Part shown: positions 37,202-47,484 of the stretch, piece by piece
How the letters are laid out: each line of letters begins with the position of its first letter
Position numbering within the stretch: the first letter of the stretch is position 1
Assembly: GCA_002163245.1 (NCBI GenBank)
Contig: MAAL01000130.1
Coordinates: 1 to 64,000 of the forward strand
Direction: 5' to 3'
From: Gammaproteobacteria bacterium 42_54_T18
GTDB lineage: Bacteria; Pseudomonadota; Gammaproteobacteria; Pseudomonadales; Ketobacteraceae
DNA length: 64,000 nucleotides
Program-made: the position numbers and the translations under genes
Notes under the pieces: model-generated
What the model was told of the DNA's origin: nothing
Seen by the model: the letters and a program-made list of their open reading frames with translations, nothing else
Databases searched by the model: none

Positions 37202-38341
37202 TCAAAGGACTGCGCGAGGATATGAACCTAACATCTTGATATTTACCGCTTTGGCAGACAACTCATCTAACACCGAGCGAATCGAAGGGTCATCTTGATG
37301 GCCTTCAAAATCAATAAAAAATACGTAAGCCCATACACCACCAGGAGCAGGCCGCGTTTCAATTCTTGTAAGGCTAATGCCTGAACGATGAAACGGCTCT
37401 AATAATTCCAAGAGCGCACCAGGCTTATCCTTTGTGGACACGATAACAGAAGTTTTATCGTCACCTGAAGGTGGCACAGGAGCTTTAGCCACAATAAGAA
37501 AGCGTGTTGTATTGTTAGGGTTATCTTCAATATTGGAAGCGTGCTTATCGAGGTTGTAAATTTCCGCAGCCATATTTCCAGCAATCGCCGCCGCATGCCA
37601 CTCATCATTTAATCGACGGGCAGCTTCCGCGTTACTGTTAACGGGAATACGTTCAGCGCTGGGGAAGTTTGCATCTAACCATTTTCGGCACTGAGCAAAT
37701 GACTGCTGGTGTGAATAGATACGTGTAATGGACTCTGACTTTGTAGCTGGCCCAATAAGCAAATGATGATGAATACGTAACTCGACCTCACCACAAATCA
37801 CAAGATTCGAACCAATAAAACTATCCAGCGTGGTGTTCACCATACCTTCAGTAGTATTTTCGACGGGCACAACACCATAGTTAGCAACACCAGAGGCCAC
37901 CTCACGAAACACCTCATCAATAGTGGCTTGCGAAGAGGTATTCACTGCATGGCCAAAATGCTTTAACGCCGCAGCTTGAGTAAATGTCCCTTCTGGGCCC
38001 AAAAACGCCACCTTCATAGGCTCTTCTAATGCCAAACATGCCGACATTATTTCACGAAACAAGCTTGCTGCCGTTTCATCACTTAAGGGCCCTTTATTAC
38101 GATCCATAACACGTCGCAATACCTGCGCTTCACGTTCAGGACGGTAATAAATAACAGGTTCACCATTTGCCTGCTCATTTTTAACATCGGCAACTTGCTG
38201 AGCGCAACGAGCACGATCATTTAGTAGCCTATGTATCTCGCTATCCAATCGATCAATGTCATTTCGCAACGCATCAAGCGTTGGTTTATTTGTTGATGTA
38301 TTAATAGAAGACTGACTTTCTGGTGACTTGTCCTTGGACAT
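37202..38341 (-). CDS. pheA: Bifunctional chorismate mutase / prephenate dehydratase
   Basis: The P-protein (379 aa) takes chorismate to phenylpyruvate. An AroQ chorismate mutase domain occupies about residues 20-110 (LRNDIDRLDSEIHRLLNDRARCAQQVADVK). Prephenate dehydratase occupies about 112-290 (AFLGPEGTFTQAAALKHFG, VPVENTTEGMVNTTLD, NNTTRFLIV). An ACT domain with GALLELLEPF and TRIETRPAPGG, the phenylalanine feedback site, ends the protein. It is in the same operon as serC and hisC. Confidence 0.96.
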   Translation of the reverse strand: MSKDKSPESQSSINTSTNKPTLDALRNDIDRLDSEIHRLLNDRARCAQQVADVKNEQANGEPVIYYRPEREAQVLRRVMDRNKGPLSDETAASLFREIMSACLALEEPMKVAFLGPEGTFTQAAALKHFGHAVNTSSQATIDEVFREVASGVANYGVVPVENTTEGMVNTTLDSFIGSNLVICGEVELRIHHHLLIGPATKSESITRIYSHQQSFAQCRKWLDANFPSAERIPVNSNAEAARRLNDEWHAAAIAGNMAAEIYNLDKHASNIEDNPNNTTRFLIVAKAPVPPSGDDKTSVIVSTKDKPGALLELLEPFHRSGISLTRIETRPAPGGVWAYVFFIDFEGHQDDPSIRSVLDELSAKAVNIKMLGSYPRAVL

Positions 38342-38422
38342 TGCTTAGCCTTATTTATCTTTATCTGACTGCTTAATCTGGCTATCTTTATCTAACCATG
38401 CTCAACGCTGATTGCCGCTCAA

Positions 38423-39502
38423 TTACCCTTGCTCTTTCTCGAAATCCTTCATAAAGGAAATCAATGCATCAACCGCTTCCATAGGTACCGCGTTATATAT
38501 ACTCGCACGCATTCCACCCACTGATCGATGGCCTTTAAGGTTCAACAATCGAGCATTTTCCGCTTTTTGCAGAAATGCCTTATCCAGCGCGGCGTCTGCC
38601 AAAGTGAACGGTACATTCATCCACGATCGATTATTAATTGCTACAGGGTTAGCATAAAAATCACTTGCATCGATATACTGATAAAGCTTTTCTTGCTTCG
38701 CTCGGTTATGAGCTTCCATCGCTTCAAGGCCACCTTGCGCAATTAACCACTTAAACACTAAACCAGCCAAATACCACCCATAAGTCGGTGGTGTATTGTA
38801 CATAGAAGCATTATCTGCATGTACTTTGTAGTCAAACATGGCAGGTGTTGCTGGTAACGCATTCCCAATAAGGTCTTCACGCACAATCACAACAGTGATA
38901 CCAGCAGGGCCTATATTTTTCTGAGCACCGGCATAGATCAATCCAAATTTGGATACATCTACTGGGCGAGAAAGGATTGTTGATGACATATCAGCAACTA
39001 AAGGCACATTTACATCGGGAATAAAATCAAACTCAACACCGCCAATGGTTTCATTGGGCGTGTAATGCAAATATGCTGCATCCTTATTTAACGACCAGGT
39101 ATCAAAAGCAGGAACCGCAGCGAAGTTATTGGCCTCATCGGTTGCCACAACATTCACATCGCAATATCGACCCGCTTCTTTAATGGCTTTTTTAGACCAT
39201 TGCCCGGTATTAACGTAATCTGCAGTCTTTTTGTCTCCCAACAAATTCATTGGAATCATAGCAAATTGCGAGCTTGCGCCACCTTGCAAAAACAATACTT
39301 TGTAATTGCTTGGTATCGCCATTAATTCACGCAAATCAGCTTCTGCCTGCTCGGCAACAGCAACAACTTCCGGTGCCCGGTGACTCATTTCCATCAAGGA
39401 CAAACCCAAACCTTGATAATCCAAAAGCTCTTCTTGAGCTTGTTTTAAGACACTCTCAGGTAATGCTGCAGGCCCTGCACAAAAGTTAAATGCTCTTGAC
39501 AT
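38423..39502 (-). CDS. serC: Phosphoserine aminotransferase
   Basis: SerC converts 3-phosphohydroxypyruvate to phosphoserine and also acts in PLP synthesis. The start [16 protein letters not shown] (ATG at 39500-39502) gives 359 residues, the normal size; a frame 11 codons longer exists. The PLP lysine is in [12 protein letters not shown], and [13 protein letters not shown] near the C-terminus binds substrate phosphate. It follows gyrA after a hairpin-bearing spacer and precedes pheA, as in Pseudomonas. Confidence 0.96.
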   Translation of the reverse strand: MSRAFNFCAGPAALPESVLKQAQEELLDYQGLGLSLMEMSHRAPEVVAVAEQAEADLRELMAIPSNYKVLFLQGGASSQFAMIPMNLLGDKKTADYVNTGQWSKKAIKEAGRYCDVNVVATDEANNFAAVPAFDTWSLNKDAAYLHYTPNETIGGVEFDFIPDVNVPLVADMSSTILSRPVDVSKFGLIYAGAQKNIGPAGITVVIVREDLIGNALPATPAMFDYKVHADNASMYNTPPTYGWYLAGLVFKWLIAQGGLEAMEAHNRAKQEKLYQYIDASDFYANPVAINNRSWMNVPFTLADAALDKAFLQKAENARLLNLKGHRSVGGMRASIYNAVPMEAVDALISFMKDFEKEQG

Positions 39503-39565
39503 AATAGTTGATTCCAATCGATTAATTATTATCACAATAACAAACTAAAAACTATCCAAAACACT

Positions 39566-39590
39566 ATGGGGCGGGTATGAACCACCCCAT
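39566..39590 (-). terminator. Weak hairpin after gyrA
   Basis: ATGGGG (39566-39571) pairs with CCCCAT (39585-39590), and an inner GGT/ACC pairs within it. It lies 3 nt past the gyrA stop, with only a short T-rich tail on the minus strand. Partial termination between gyrA and serC is possible. Confidence 0.4.
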
Positions 39591-39593
39591 TGC

Positions 39594-42287
39594 TTATTCT
39601 GCTGCGTCGTCTTCAGCGTCTTCGCTAGACGGCTTATCATCAGAAGCTGTATCGTCAGAATCTGAACCTTCAGAAGAAGCATTTACACCCTCTGCTGAAG
39701 AAGCATCTGTTTCCGCAGCCTCACCTTCTACTGCATCACTTTCGATAACATCATCTTCTTCAATTTCTTCAATTCGCTCAACACCCACAAGCTGCTCACC
39801 TTCCGCGACACGGATAAGTTTCACACCTTGAGTGTCTCTACCTTGCAAACCGATTTCGGCAATTCGGGTACGTACCAATGTTCCTTTGTTGCTAATCAAC
39901 ATGATTTCATCGCTATCTGCAACTTGCACCGCACCAATCAAATCACCGTTTCTTTCACTGGTACGCATCGCTATCATGCCTTTACCACCACGGCCTTTGG
40001 TAGAGTACTCGGTCACCAAAGTGCGCTTACCATAACCATTCGCACTAGCCGTAAGAATTTGACCTCCCTCAACCGGCACAATCAACGAAATCAGTTCAAC
40101 ACCTTCTGGCAGGTTCATTCCACGAACACCACGAGCCGTTCGACCCATTGCTCGTACATCACCTTCATTGAAACGGTTAGCCTTACCTTCACTGGTGAAC
40201 AACATAATGTCTTGCTCACCATCGGTAATAGATACACCCACAAGGCGATTACCTTCATCCAACTCTATTGCAATCAAGCCGCTAGACCGGCGACGAGAGA
40301 AGTTCTCTAACCCTACCTTCTTCACTGTACCATTGCTGGTTGCCATAAAGACAAATTTGCCTTCTTCATATTCTTGCAATGGCAATATTGACGTGATTTT
40401 CTCGCCATCAACCAGAGGTAACAGGTTCACTACAGGGCGCCCACGAGATTGTCGACTTCCTTGCGGTAATTGGAACACTCGCAACCAATACACTTTACCC
40501 ACGTTGGTAAAGCACAAAATGGTATCGTGGCTACTCGCCACTAATAAGTGTTCAATATAATCTTCATCTTTCATTTGCGTGGCGGCTTTACCTTTACCAC
40601 CTCGACGCTGCGCCTGATAAGTATCAATAGGCTGCGTCTTCGCATAACCACCATGAGAAATCGTAACAACAAGGGTTTCTTTAGGAATAAGGTCTTCGTG
40701 CTCTAGATCCAATCGAGATGCGGTAATCTCCGTACGACGCTCATCGGCATACTGCGCGCGAATTGCAACAAGCTCTTCGCGAATAACTTCCATCAACAAA
40801 TTCGAATCAGCAAGAATTGCCATTAGCTCTTTGATTAAGTCTAATTTCTCTTGATATTCAGCAATGATCTTTTCACTTTCTAAACCGGTTAACCGGTGAA
40901 GCTGCAGATCAAGAATCGCTTTAGCTTGTATTGTAGATAGGAAGTATTCTCCATCTCTAAAGCCAAACTGCTCAGGTAACTCATCTGGGCGACAAACATC
41001 TTGATTACCCGCACGCTCCAACATCCCCATCACATCACCTGGCGCCCAACCTCTCGCCATGATTTTCTGCTCTGCTTCAGCGCGGTTCGGACATGATTTG
41101 ATCAGTTCAATAACAGGGTCTATATTTGCCAATGCAACGGCAAGGCCTTCTAATATATGGCCTCGCTCACGCGCTTTACGCAATTCATAGACGGTTCGGC
41201 GAGTAACAACCTCACGTCGATGCTTCACAAAACATTCAATAATTTGGCGAAGATTCAACAATCTTGGCTGACCGTCAACCAAAGCAACCATGTTGATACC
41301 AAACACACTTTCCATTTGCGTCTGGCTGTAAAGATTGTTAATCAACACATCGGTATTTTCACCACGACGTACTTCCATAACAACTCGAATACCATCTTTA
41401 TCCGATTCATCACGTAGCTCAGTAATACCGTCAATTCGCTTTTCTTTAACAAGCTCTGCAATTTTTTCAACAAGACGCGTTTTGTTTAACTGGTAAGGAA
41501 TCTCAGTAACAATGATAGAGTCTTTGCCTTTGGCATTTGTTTCCACATGCACTCTAGCACGCATGTAAATACGGCCACGGCCCGTTCGGTATGCCTGAAT
41601 AATACCAGCCCGACCATTGATAAAACCCGATGTTGGTAGATCTGGCCCCTGAATAAACTGCATCAAACCGTCAATATCGATTTCAGGGTTGTCGATCATC
41701 GCCAAACAACCGTCAACGACTTCTCCCAAGTTATGTGGCGGAATATTAGTCGCCATACCAACGGCAATACCCGAAGAACCGTTTACTAATAAGTTAGGGA
41801 CTCTTGTGGGCAACACCGATGGCATATATTCAGTGCCATCATAGTTAGGGACAAAATCTACCGTTTCTTTATCAAGATCGATTAATAAGTCATGAGCCAT
41901 ACGTTGCATACGGATTTCCGTATAACGCATAGCCGCCGCATTATCACCATCAATAGAACCAAAGTTTCCTTGACCATCGATAAGGGTATAACGCAGTGAA
42001 AATGGTTGAGCCATACGAACGATAGTGTCATATACCGCACTATCACCATGCGGGTGATATTTACCGATAACATCACCAACAATACGTGCAGATTTTTTAT
42101 AGCCTTTGTTCCAATCGTTGCTCAACTCATTCATGGCGAACAATACCCGTCTATGTACGGGTTTTAGTCCATCACGAACATCCGGCAACGCTCGCCCAAC
42201 AATAACGCTCATGGCGTAGTCCAAGTAGGACTGCTTCATTTCTTCTTCGATATTGATCGGGAGGATTTCTTTGGCTAAATCTGACAT
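39594..42287 (-). CDS. gyrA: DNA gyrase subunit A
   Basis: GyrA breaks and rejoins DNA in the gyrase heterotetramer. The start is ATG 42285-42287 ([19 protein letters not shown]), giving 897 residues; 14 upstream in-frame codons are not family-like. The catalytic tyrosine is in [10 protein letters not shown]. The quinolone region reads [12 protein letters not shown], the sensitive form. The GyrA box QRRGGKGKA opens the C-terminal pinwheel. The protein ends with a tail of about 53 residues that is almost entirely Asp, Glu, Ser and Ala, with one Lys. Acidic tails modulate supercoiling in E. coli GyrA. Confidence 0.98.
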   Translation of the reverse strand: MSDLAKEILPINIEEEMKQSYLDYAMSVIVGRALPDVRDGLKPVHRRVLFAMNELSNDWNKGYKKSARIVGDVIGKYHPHGDSAVYDTIVRMAQPFSLRYTLIDGQGNFGSIDGDNAAAMRYTEIRMQRMAHDLLIDLDKETVDFVPNYDGTEYMPSVLPTRVPNLLVNGSSGIAVGMATNIPPHNLGEVVDGCLAMIDNPEIDIDGLMQFIQGPDLPTSGFINGRAGIIQAYRTGRGRIYMRARVHVETNAKGKDSIIVTEIPYQLNKTRLVEKIAELVKEKRIDGITELRDESDKDGIRVVMEVRRGENTDVLINNLYSQTQMESVFGINMVALVDGQPRLLNLRQIIECFVKHRREVVTRRTVYELRKARERGHILEGLAVALANIDPVIELIKSCPNRAEAEQKIMARGWAPGDVMGMLERAGNQDVCRPDELPEQFGFRDGEYFLSTIQAKAILDLQLHRLTGLESEKIIAEYQEKLDLIKELMAILADSNLLMEVIREELVAIRAQYADERRTEITASRLDLEHEDLIPKETLVVTISHGGYAKTQPIDTYQAQRRGGKGKAATQMKDEDYIEHLLVASSHDTILCFTNVGKVYWLRVFQLPQGSRQSRGRPVVNLLPLVDGEKITSILPLQEYEEGKFVFMATSNGTVKKVGLENFSRRRSSGLIAIELDEGNRLVGVSITDGEQDIMLFTSEGKANRFNEGDVRAMGRTARGVRGMNLPEGVELISLIVPVEGGQILTASANGYGKRTLVTEYSTKGRGGKGMIAMRTSERNGDLIGAVQVADSDEIMLISNKGTLVRTRIAEIGLQGRDTQGVKLIRVAEGEQLVGVERIEEIEEDDVIESDAVEGEAAETDASSAEGVNASSEGSDSDDTASDDKPSSEDAEDDAAE

Positions 42288-42437
42288 CTGATTCCTAGGC
42301 CTGCGGGGCAGGGATTGTCTATAGAGCAACGTGAATTATTATTCTTCAGGCAAAACTAAAGGGCAAAATAATATCACAATTTCATTCCAGAACCCTATCC
42401 TAAGACCCTATTTTTTGTACAAAAAACAAGAGCCTGC

Positions 42438-43526
42438 CTAATGCAGGTTGTCTTTGTTCATTATTGCAGCAATACCTTCCTCGAAAGGCGCTGTTACCGC
42501 CCCTCTTTCGGTAACAATAACGTCAATTAGATTGCTCGGTGTAACATCAAAAACAGGGTTAATCGCATCCGTGCCCATCGGAGCAGTATCAAGCCCCCTA
42601 AACCGCGTAACTTCTGATGCTTCACGCTCCTCAATAGGGATATCTTCACCGTCAAATAGCTTCATATCAATGGTTGTCGTTGGGGCAACCACCATCACTT
42701 TTACTCCGTGATACTGAGCTAATACTGCCAGGCCGTAAGTACCAATTTTGTTCGCCACATCACCATTAGCAGTAATACGATCTGCACCCACAATAATCCA
42801 GCCAATCTGCCCCGTTGCCATCAATTGAGCAGCAGCGCAATCCACATTTAATGCGACAGGTACATTGTCTTGCTGCAGCTCCCAACAGGTTAGCCGCGCC
42901 CCCTGCAACCAAGGCCGCGTTTCATCGGCGTAAACCCCCTCAATGAGGCCTTGAGCATAGGCTGAACGAATCACCCCCAACGCCGTGCCATAGCCCGCCG
43001 TTGCCAATGCTCCGGCATTACAGTGTGTCATCACATACGTACCCGCCTCGCCTTCAGCACGAATAACCTCGGCACCCATCTGCCCCATCGCATGATTTGC
43101 GGCCAAATCTGATTCATGAATAGCGACGGCCTCTGCCAACAACAACACTTCGGGATCAACGCCCTCCTCCACACTGTTACAGACTGCACTCAACCGATCC
43201 AACGCCCAAAACAGATTCACCGCAGTGGGTCGAGATGCAGCTAACGCATCAATATCTTGCTGAATGAGCACTAGCCAATTCGTTGGATTTTCTTCAAAGC
43301 GAGCCCGAGCAGCAAGAACAACACCGTATGCTGCGGTAATACCGATAGCAGGAGCACCTCGAACCACCATATCAACAATTGAACTAACCACTCGAGATAC
43401 ATGATTATGCTCAATCCAGGAAACCTCTCCTGGCAACACCCTTTGATCTAATAAATAAAGCTGATTATTTTTCCACTCAATAGCAATTACGTTGCTCTCT
43501 GCAACACTGCCCACATGACTCATCAT
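42438..43526 (-). CDS. mtnA: S-methyl-5-thioribose-1-phosphate isomerase
   Basis: MtnA isomerises methylthioribose-1-phosphate to the ribulose form in methionine salvage. Two adjacent ATGs (43524-43526 and 43521-43523) are the likely start, giving about 362 residues; the frame extends 42 codons further without family similarity. Motifs: RGAPAIGITAAYG, THCNAGALATAGYGTALG (catalytic Cys) and GADRITANGDVANKIGT (catalytic Asp). It lies upstream of gyrA and diverges from the methylthioadenosine deaminase gene, its pathway neighbour. Confidence 0.94.
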   Translation of the reverse strand: MMSHVGSVAESNVIAIEWKNNQLYLLDQRVLPGEVSWIEHNHVSRVVSSIVDMVVRGAPAIGITAAYGVVLAARARFEENPTNWLVLIQQDIDALAASRPTAVNLFWALDRLSAVCNSVEEGVDPEVLLLAEAVAIHESDLAANHAMGQMGAEVIRAEGEAGTYVMTHCNAGALATAGYGTALGVIRSAYAQGLIEGVYADETRPWLQGARLTCWELQQDNVPVALNVDCAAAQLMATGQIGWIIVGADRITANGDVANKIGTYGLAVLAQYHGVKVMVVAPTTTIDMKLFDGEDIPIEEREASEVTRFRGLDTAPMGTDAINPVFDVTPSNLIDVIVTERGAVTAPFEEGIAAIMNKDNLH

Positions 43527-43652
43527 AAAATTATTTTTGCCTTTAGTACTGCGTAAGAGATGAATTATATTCTGGCTAAGGTAAGATTGCGCTAACTTTC
43601 TGAGCGACGATTCAAACTGGGCATCGACACAAACTGAACAACGAGACAAACC

Positions 43653-44984
43653 ATGAATTCCAGCAACACGGCCGACTTAATCATTCACGCTCATTGGGTA
43701 ATACCCGTTGATGGACACAGCGCGCCACTGAAACATCATGCAGTTGTCATCAAACAGGGGAAAATCATAGATATCATCCCTACCAATGATAACCCCTACC
43801 AATGCGACAACGCTATACATCGCCCAGATCACATAATAATACCGGGCTTGATCAACGCGCATACCCATGCCGCAATGAGTTTGTTTCGCGGACTAGCAGA
43901 TGACATTCCGCTAATGGCATGGCTTAACGACCACATTTGGCCAGCCGAAGGCAAATGGGTAAACGAAAGTTTTGTACATGATGGTACTCAACTTGCGATG
44001 GCAGAAATGATTCGCGGTGGCACCACTTGCTTTAATGACATGTACTTCTACCCCAATGTCGCTGCCCAAGCGGCGAATGAAGCTCACATGCGCGCCTCAT
44101 TCTCTTTCCCCATTTTGGACTTCCCTAGCGCGTGGGCACAAAATGCCGCAGATTATTTGCATAAAGGCCTAGAGCTACACGACACTTACCGTAACCACGA
44201 ACTTATTAATATCAATTTTGGCCCTCATGCACCTTATACCGTGTCCGATGAGCCCTTGTCTAAAGTTGCAACCATCAGCGTTGAAACCGGCATGGGCGTA
44301 CAAATTCACTTGCACGAAACTGCCCACGAAGTAGAAGAATCCGAAAAGCAATATGGCCAACGCCCGTTAGCCCGTATTGAAAAGCTAAAATTGCTTACTC
44401 CGCAACTTCAAGCCGTTCATATGACACAACTCACGGATGATGAAATATCCACACTTGCAGAAAATGGTGTTCACGTTATTCATTGTCCCGAAAGTAACTT
44501 GAAACTCGCCAGCGGTTTCTGCCCCGTAGCAAAACTTGTTGCAGCGGGTGTAAACGTAGCACTGGGCACCGATGGTGCAGCTAGCAATAACGACTTAGAT
44601 ATGTTCAGTGAAATGCGTACAGCAGCGCTATTAGCAAAAGGCGTTTCTGGTGACCCCTCATCAATCCCTGCCCACGAAGCATTAGAAATGGCCACAATTA
44701 ATGGCGCTCGAGCGTTAGGAATCGACCACCTAACAGGCAGCCTTGAAAAAGGTAAAATGGCTGACATCATCGCCATTGAAATGACAGCCCCTGAAACCCA
44801 GCCTTACTACGACCCTATTTCGCAGCTCGTATACTCCACTACCGCCGATAAAGTATCTGACAGTTGGATCGGTGGACGTCAAGTTTTACGTAATAGAGAA
44901 CTGACGACATTAGACAGTGACGACATTATAAAACGCGCGAAAAGCTGGAAAGAAAAAATCGCACAATCTGATGCAGAACATTAA
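43653..44984 (+). CDS. mtaD: 5-methylthioadenosine/S-adenosylhomocysteine deaminase
   Basis: This 443-residue amidohydrolase deaminates methylthioadenosine to methylthioinosine. Metal ligands are visible in INAHTHAAMSLFRG, in the histidines near GPHAPYTV and QIHLHETAHE, and in GTDGAASNNDLDMF. Paired with mtnA, it indicates the Pseudomonas-style route in which methylthioinosine is phosphorolysed to methylthioribose-1-phosphate. The phosphorylase itself is not in the window. ubiG follows after 25 nt. Confidence 0.92.
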   Translation: MNSSNTADLIIHAHWVIPVDGHSAPLKHHAVVIKQGKIIDIIPTNDNPYQCDNAIHRPDHIIIPGLINAHTHAAMSLFRGLADDIPLMAWLNDHIWPAEGKWVNESFVHDGTQLAMAEMIRGGTTCFNDMYFYPNVAAQAANEAHMRASFSFPILDFPSAWAQNAADYLHKGLELHDTYRNHELININFGPHAPYTVSDEPLSKVATISVETGMGVQIHLHETAHEVEESEKQYGQRPLARIEKLKLLTPQLQAVHMTQLTDDEISTLAENGVHVIHCPESNLKLASGFCPVAKLVAAGVNVALGTDGAASNNDLDMFSEMRTAALLAKGVSGDPSSIPAHEALEMATINGARALGIDHLTGSLEKGKMADIIAIEMTAPETQPYYDPISQLVYSTTADKVSDSWIGGRQVLRNRELTTLDSDDIIKRAKSWKEKIAQSDAEH

Positions 44985-45009
44985 AATTCGTTAATGTAAG
45001 AGAATCACT

Positions 45010-45714
45010 ATGAGTACAAATGTTGATCCTGCCGAACTGGCAAAATTCGAATCCGTCGCGGACAAATGGTGGGACAAAAGTGGTGAATTCAGACCTCTTC
45101 ATGAAATCAACCCTCTACGCCTGGACTACATTAACGAACGCAGCGTTTTAGCAGAAAAACGTATTCTCGACGTGGGCTGTGGAGGAGGCATTCTTAGCGA
45201 AGGTCTTGCCCAACGCGGCGCAGATGTAACCGGCATCGACCTAGCAGAAGCGAACCTTGTAACAGCCCGCCAACACGCGGAAGAAAACAGCCTTAGCATC
45301 AACTACCAAAAAATTGCCGTCGAAACCCTCGCCGCAGAACAACCCGGTAGTTTTGATATAGTCACTTGTTTAGAAATGCTCGAACACGTACCGGACCCAG
45401 CATCTGTCGTTCAAGCCTGCGCGACTCTCGTAAAACCCGGCGGCCATATCTTTTTCTCTACAATCAATCGCAACCCAAAGTCCTACTTATTTGCCATCGT
45501 GGGCGCAGAGTACTTATTAAATTTGGTTCCCCGCGGCACTCACGAATACATGCGTTTTATCAAACCCTCAGAGTTAGGTTTATGGGCAAGGCAAGCCAAC
45601 TTACGGGTAAATGATGTCAGCGGTATGAGCTACAACCCACTAACAAATGTCGCCACAATTGGTGATGATTCCGGCGTAAATTACTTTATGCATGTCCAGG
45701 CTGCAGAAGGATGA
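45010..45714 (+). CDS. ubiG: Ubiquinone biosynthesis O-methyltransferase
   Basis: UbiG carries out both O-methylations of ubiquinone synthesis. At 234 residues it shows VDPAELAKFESVADKWWDKSGEF, the SAM site LDVGCGGGILSEGLAQRGA, and the membrane-contacting NRNPKSYLFAIVGAEYLLNLVPRGTHEY. Its TGA overlaps the mupP ATG (ATGA at 45711-45714), so translation is coupled. The same gene order occurs in Pseudomonas. This TGA also shows that the standard code is in use. Confidence 0.96.
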   Translation: MSTNVDPAELAKFESVADKWWDKSGEFRPLHEINPLRLDYINERSVLAEKRILDVGCGGGILSEGLAQRGADVTGIDLAEANLVTARQHAEENSLSINYQKIAVETLAAEQPGSFDIVTCLEMLEHVPDPASVVQACATLVKPGGHIFFSTINRNPKSYLFAIVGAEYLLNLVPRGTHEYMRFIKPSELGLWARQANLRVNDVSGMSYNPLTNVATIGDDSGVNYFMHVQAAEG

Positions 45715-46424
45715 GCAAACCACTTACCGGCCCCATCGAAGCCGTATTATTTGATCTAGATGGCACCTTAATCGACACCGCTCCGGACTTCGTAAAAGTT
45801 GTTAACTTACTTCGACAAGAAGACAACCTTCCGCCAATAGCTGCTGCATTGGTTCGAGCCCAGGTATCCAATGGAGCCCGCGCTCTTATCACCCTCGCTT
45901 TTGATCTAAAAGAAGGTGAGGCAGGTTTTGCAGAAAAGCTGCAACAGCTCCTTGACCTCTACTTTAGCCACCTCGCCAAGGAATCCGCCTTATTTGATGG
46001 GCTTGATGAACTACTCATAACCCTTGAACAGCAAGGCATCCCCTGGGGTATTGTCACCAACAAACCAAGACGTTACACAGAACCTTTATTAGATGGGTTA
46101 AACCTGGCAAAACGCTGTGCCGTCGTTATCTGCCCAGATGATGTTACCCACAAAAAGCCCCACCCAGAACCACTATTAATGGCCTGCGAAGCCATTAATG
46201 CCACGCCCCAAAAAACACTCTATGTGGGTGATCATATTCGAGATATTGCCTCAGGAAACAGTGCACAAAATAGCACCATTGCGGTATCGTGGGGATATAT
46301 AGATGAAGGCGAAGACTTAAGCCTCTGGAACGCAGATCACATTGTTCACACAAGTGAAGAATTACTCCAGTTGCTAGTCAGCACCTACAATGTTCGCCCA
46401 GCAGGAGAAAACAACCATGCATAA
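45711..46424 (+). CDS. mupP: N-acetylmuramic acid 6-phosphate phosphatase (HAD family)
   Basis: This 237-residue HAD-IA phosphatase has the nucleophile motif LFDLDGTLIDT, motif II IVTNKPRR, the motif III Lys region (THKKPHPEPL) and the distal VGDHIRDI. The position between ubiG and a YciK-like SDR is that of Pseudomonas MupP, which serves anabolic recycling of cell-wall MurNAc. Without that context it would read only as a phosphoglycolate-phosphatase-like protein. Confidence 0.85.
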   Translation: MSKPLTGPIEAVLFDLDGTLIDTAPDFVKVVNLLRQEDNLPPIAAALVRAQVSNGARALITLAFDLKEGEAGFAEKLQQLLDLYFSHLAKESALFDGLDELLITLEQQGIPWGIVTNKPRRYTEPLLDGLNLAKRCAVVICPDDVTHKKPHPEPLLMACEAINATPQKTLYVGDHIRDIASGNSAQNSTIAVSWGYIDEGEDLSLWNADHIVHTSEELLQLLVSTYNVRPAGENNHA

Positions 46425-47163
46425 TTACCAAGCCCCAGAAGGCCTATTAACGGGCAAAGTCATTTTAGTCACAGGTGCTGGTGCCGGCATTGGTAAAGAA
46501 GCCGCCCTCAGTTACGCAAAGCTTGGCGCTACCATAGTTTTACTCGGGCGCAGCCAAGAAAAACTTGATGATGTCTATGACTTGATTGAATCTGCCGGCG
46601 GCCCACAACCCGCCATCGTACCACTCAATCTAGAATCCGCAGTAGAATTAGAGTACCAACAACTGGCAACAACCATTGAGCATGAATTTGGCCGACTGGA
46701 TGGCCTACTTCTAAATGCCGCTATGCTTGGTAGCATCACCCCCATTGGTAACTACCCCGTTGAAGAATGGGAGCACGTTATGCAGGTGAACGTAAACTCA
46801 CAGTTTGCGATTACCAAAACACTGTTACCGCTACTTAACCTATCTGATGCTGGCTCCGTTATTTTCACCACATCATCTGTCGGTCGAAAAGGTCGTGCTC
46901 ACTGGGGAGCCTATGGCGTATCTAAGTTTGCGGTAGAAGGGCTTATGCAAACTCTCGCAGATGAGTTGGAGAATACCAGTGCCATTCGTGTGAATTGCAT
47001 AAATCCTGGAGCTACCCGTACAGCAATGCGCGGCAACGCCTATCCGGCAGAAGATCCGGCAACGGTTTGCCACCCCAAAGACATAATGGGGCTTTATCAC
47101 TACCTGATGGGTAAAGACAGCTTAGATATTCGCGGACAGTCCTTAGACGCACAGCCTAAATAA
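46417..47163 (+). CDS. YciK-type short-chain oxidoreductase
   Basis: This 248-residue SDR starts at ATG 46417 (MHNYQAPEGLLTGKVILVTG), supported by AGGAG about 10 nt upstream. It overlaps mupP by 8 nt. The cofactor motif is GAGAGIGKEAA. The catalytic Ser lies in TTSSVGRKGRAHWGAYGVSKFAVEG with YxxxK. The physiological substrate of YciK is unknown. It is the last gene of the mtaD-ubiG-mupP run, and a terminator follows at 47207-47228. Confidence 0.9.
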   Translation: MHNYQAPEGLLTGKVILVTGAGAGIGKEAALSYAKLGATIVLLGRSQEKLDDVYDLIESAGGPQPAIVPLNLESAVELEYQQLATTIEHEFGRLDGLLLNAAMLGSITPIGNYPVEEWEHVMQVNVNSQFAITKTLLPLLNLSDAGSVIFTTSSVGRKGRAHWGAYGVSKFAVEGLMQTLADELENTSAIRVNCINPGATRTAMRGNAYPAEDPATVCHPKDIMGLYHYLMGKDSLDIRGQSLDAQPK

Positions 47164-47206
47164 CCCCTTGAACCAACATAGTTAGCAGCCTTCAAGACGT
47201 CTTAAC

Positions 47207-47233
47207 AAAACCCGGTAACACGGGTTTTTGACG
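47207..47233 (+). terminator. Terminator after the ubiG-mupP-SDR operon
   Basis: AAAACCCG (47207-47214) and CGGGTTTT (47221-47228) form an 8-bp stem with a 6-nt loop ending in a five-T run. Confidence 0.8.
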
Positions 47234-47384
47234 CAACCTTTCAACAAACCCCCCGATTTCACGACAAAAAATAACCGCGACAAAAAATTGTCCTTAAAAA
47301 ACTCGCATTCATTAATTTATGTAACATACTGAATACAGTTGGAATTATAGCATTTTGGCAAAAAAATGATCAATCTGTACAAAA

Positions 47385-47402
47385 TTGGCACGATCTTCGC
47401 TC
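47385..47402 (+). promoter_or_regulatory. Possible sigma-54 promoter for the diguanylate cyclase
   Basis: TTGGCACGATCTTCGCTC fits the GG-N10-GC rule (GG at 47387-47388, GC at 47399-47400) and the TGGCAC consensus, though TTGC is TCGC. It lies about 85 bp before the ATG at 47485. The rest of the 47229-47484 spacer is AT-rich and holds no gene. Confidence 0.45.
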
Positions 47403-47484
47403 TATCTTAGGGAAACGGTAGAAAACTTTACGAATTTCGCGACAATCTTGAGTAATCAAGAACAATCAACAGGAGTTGTTGAAC

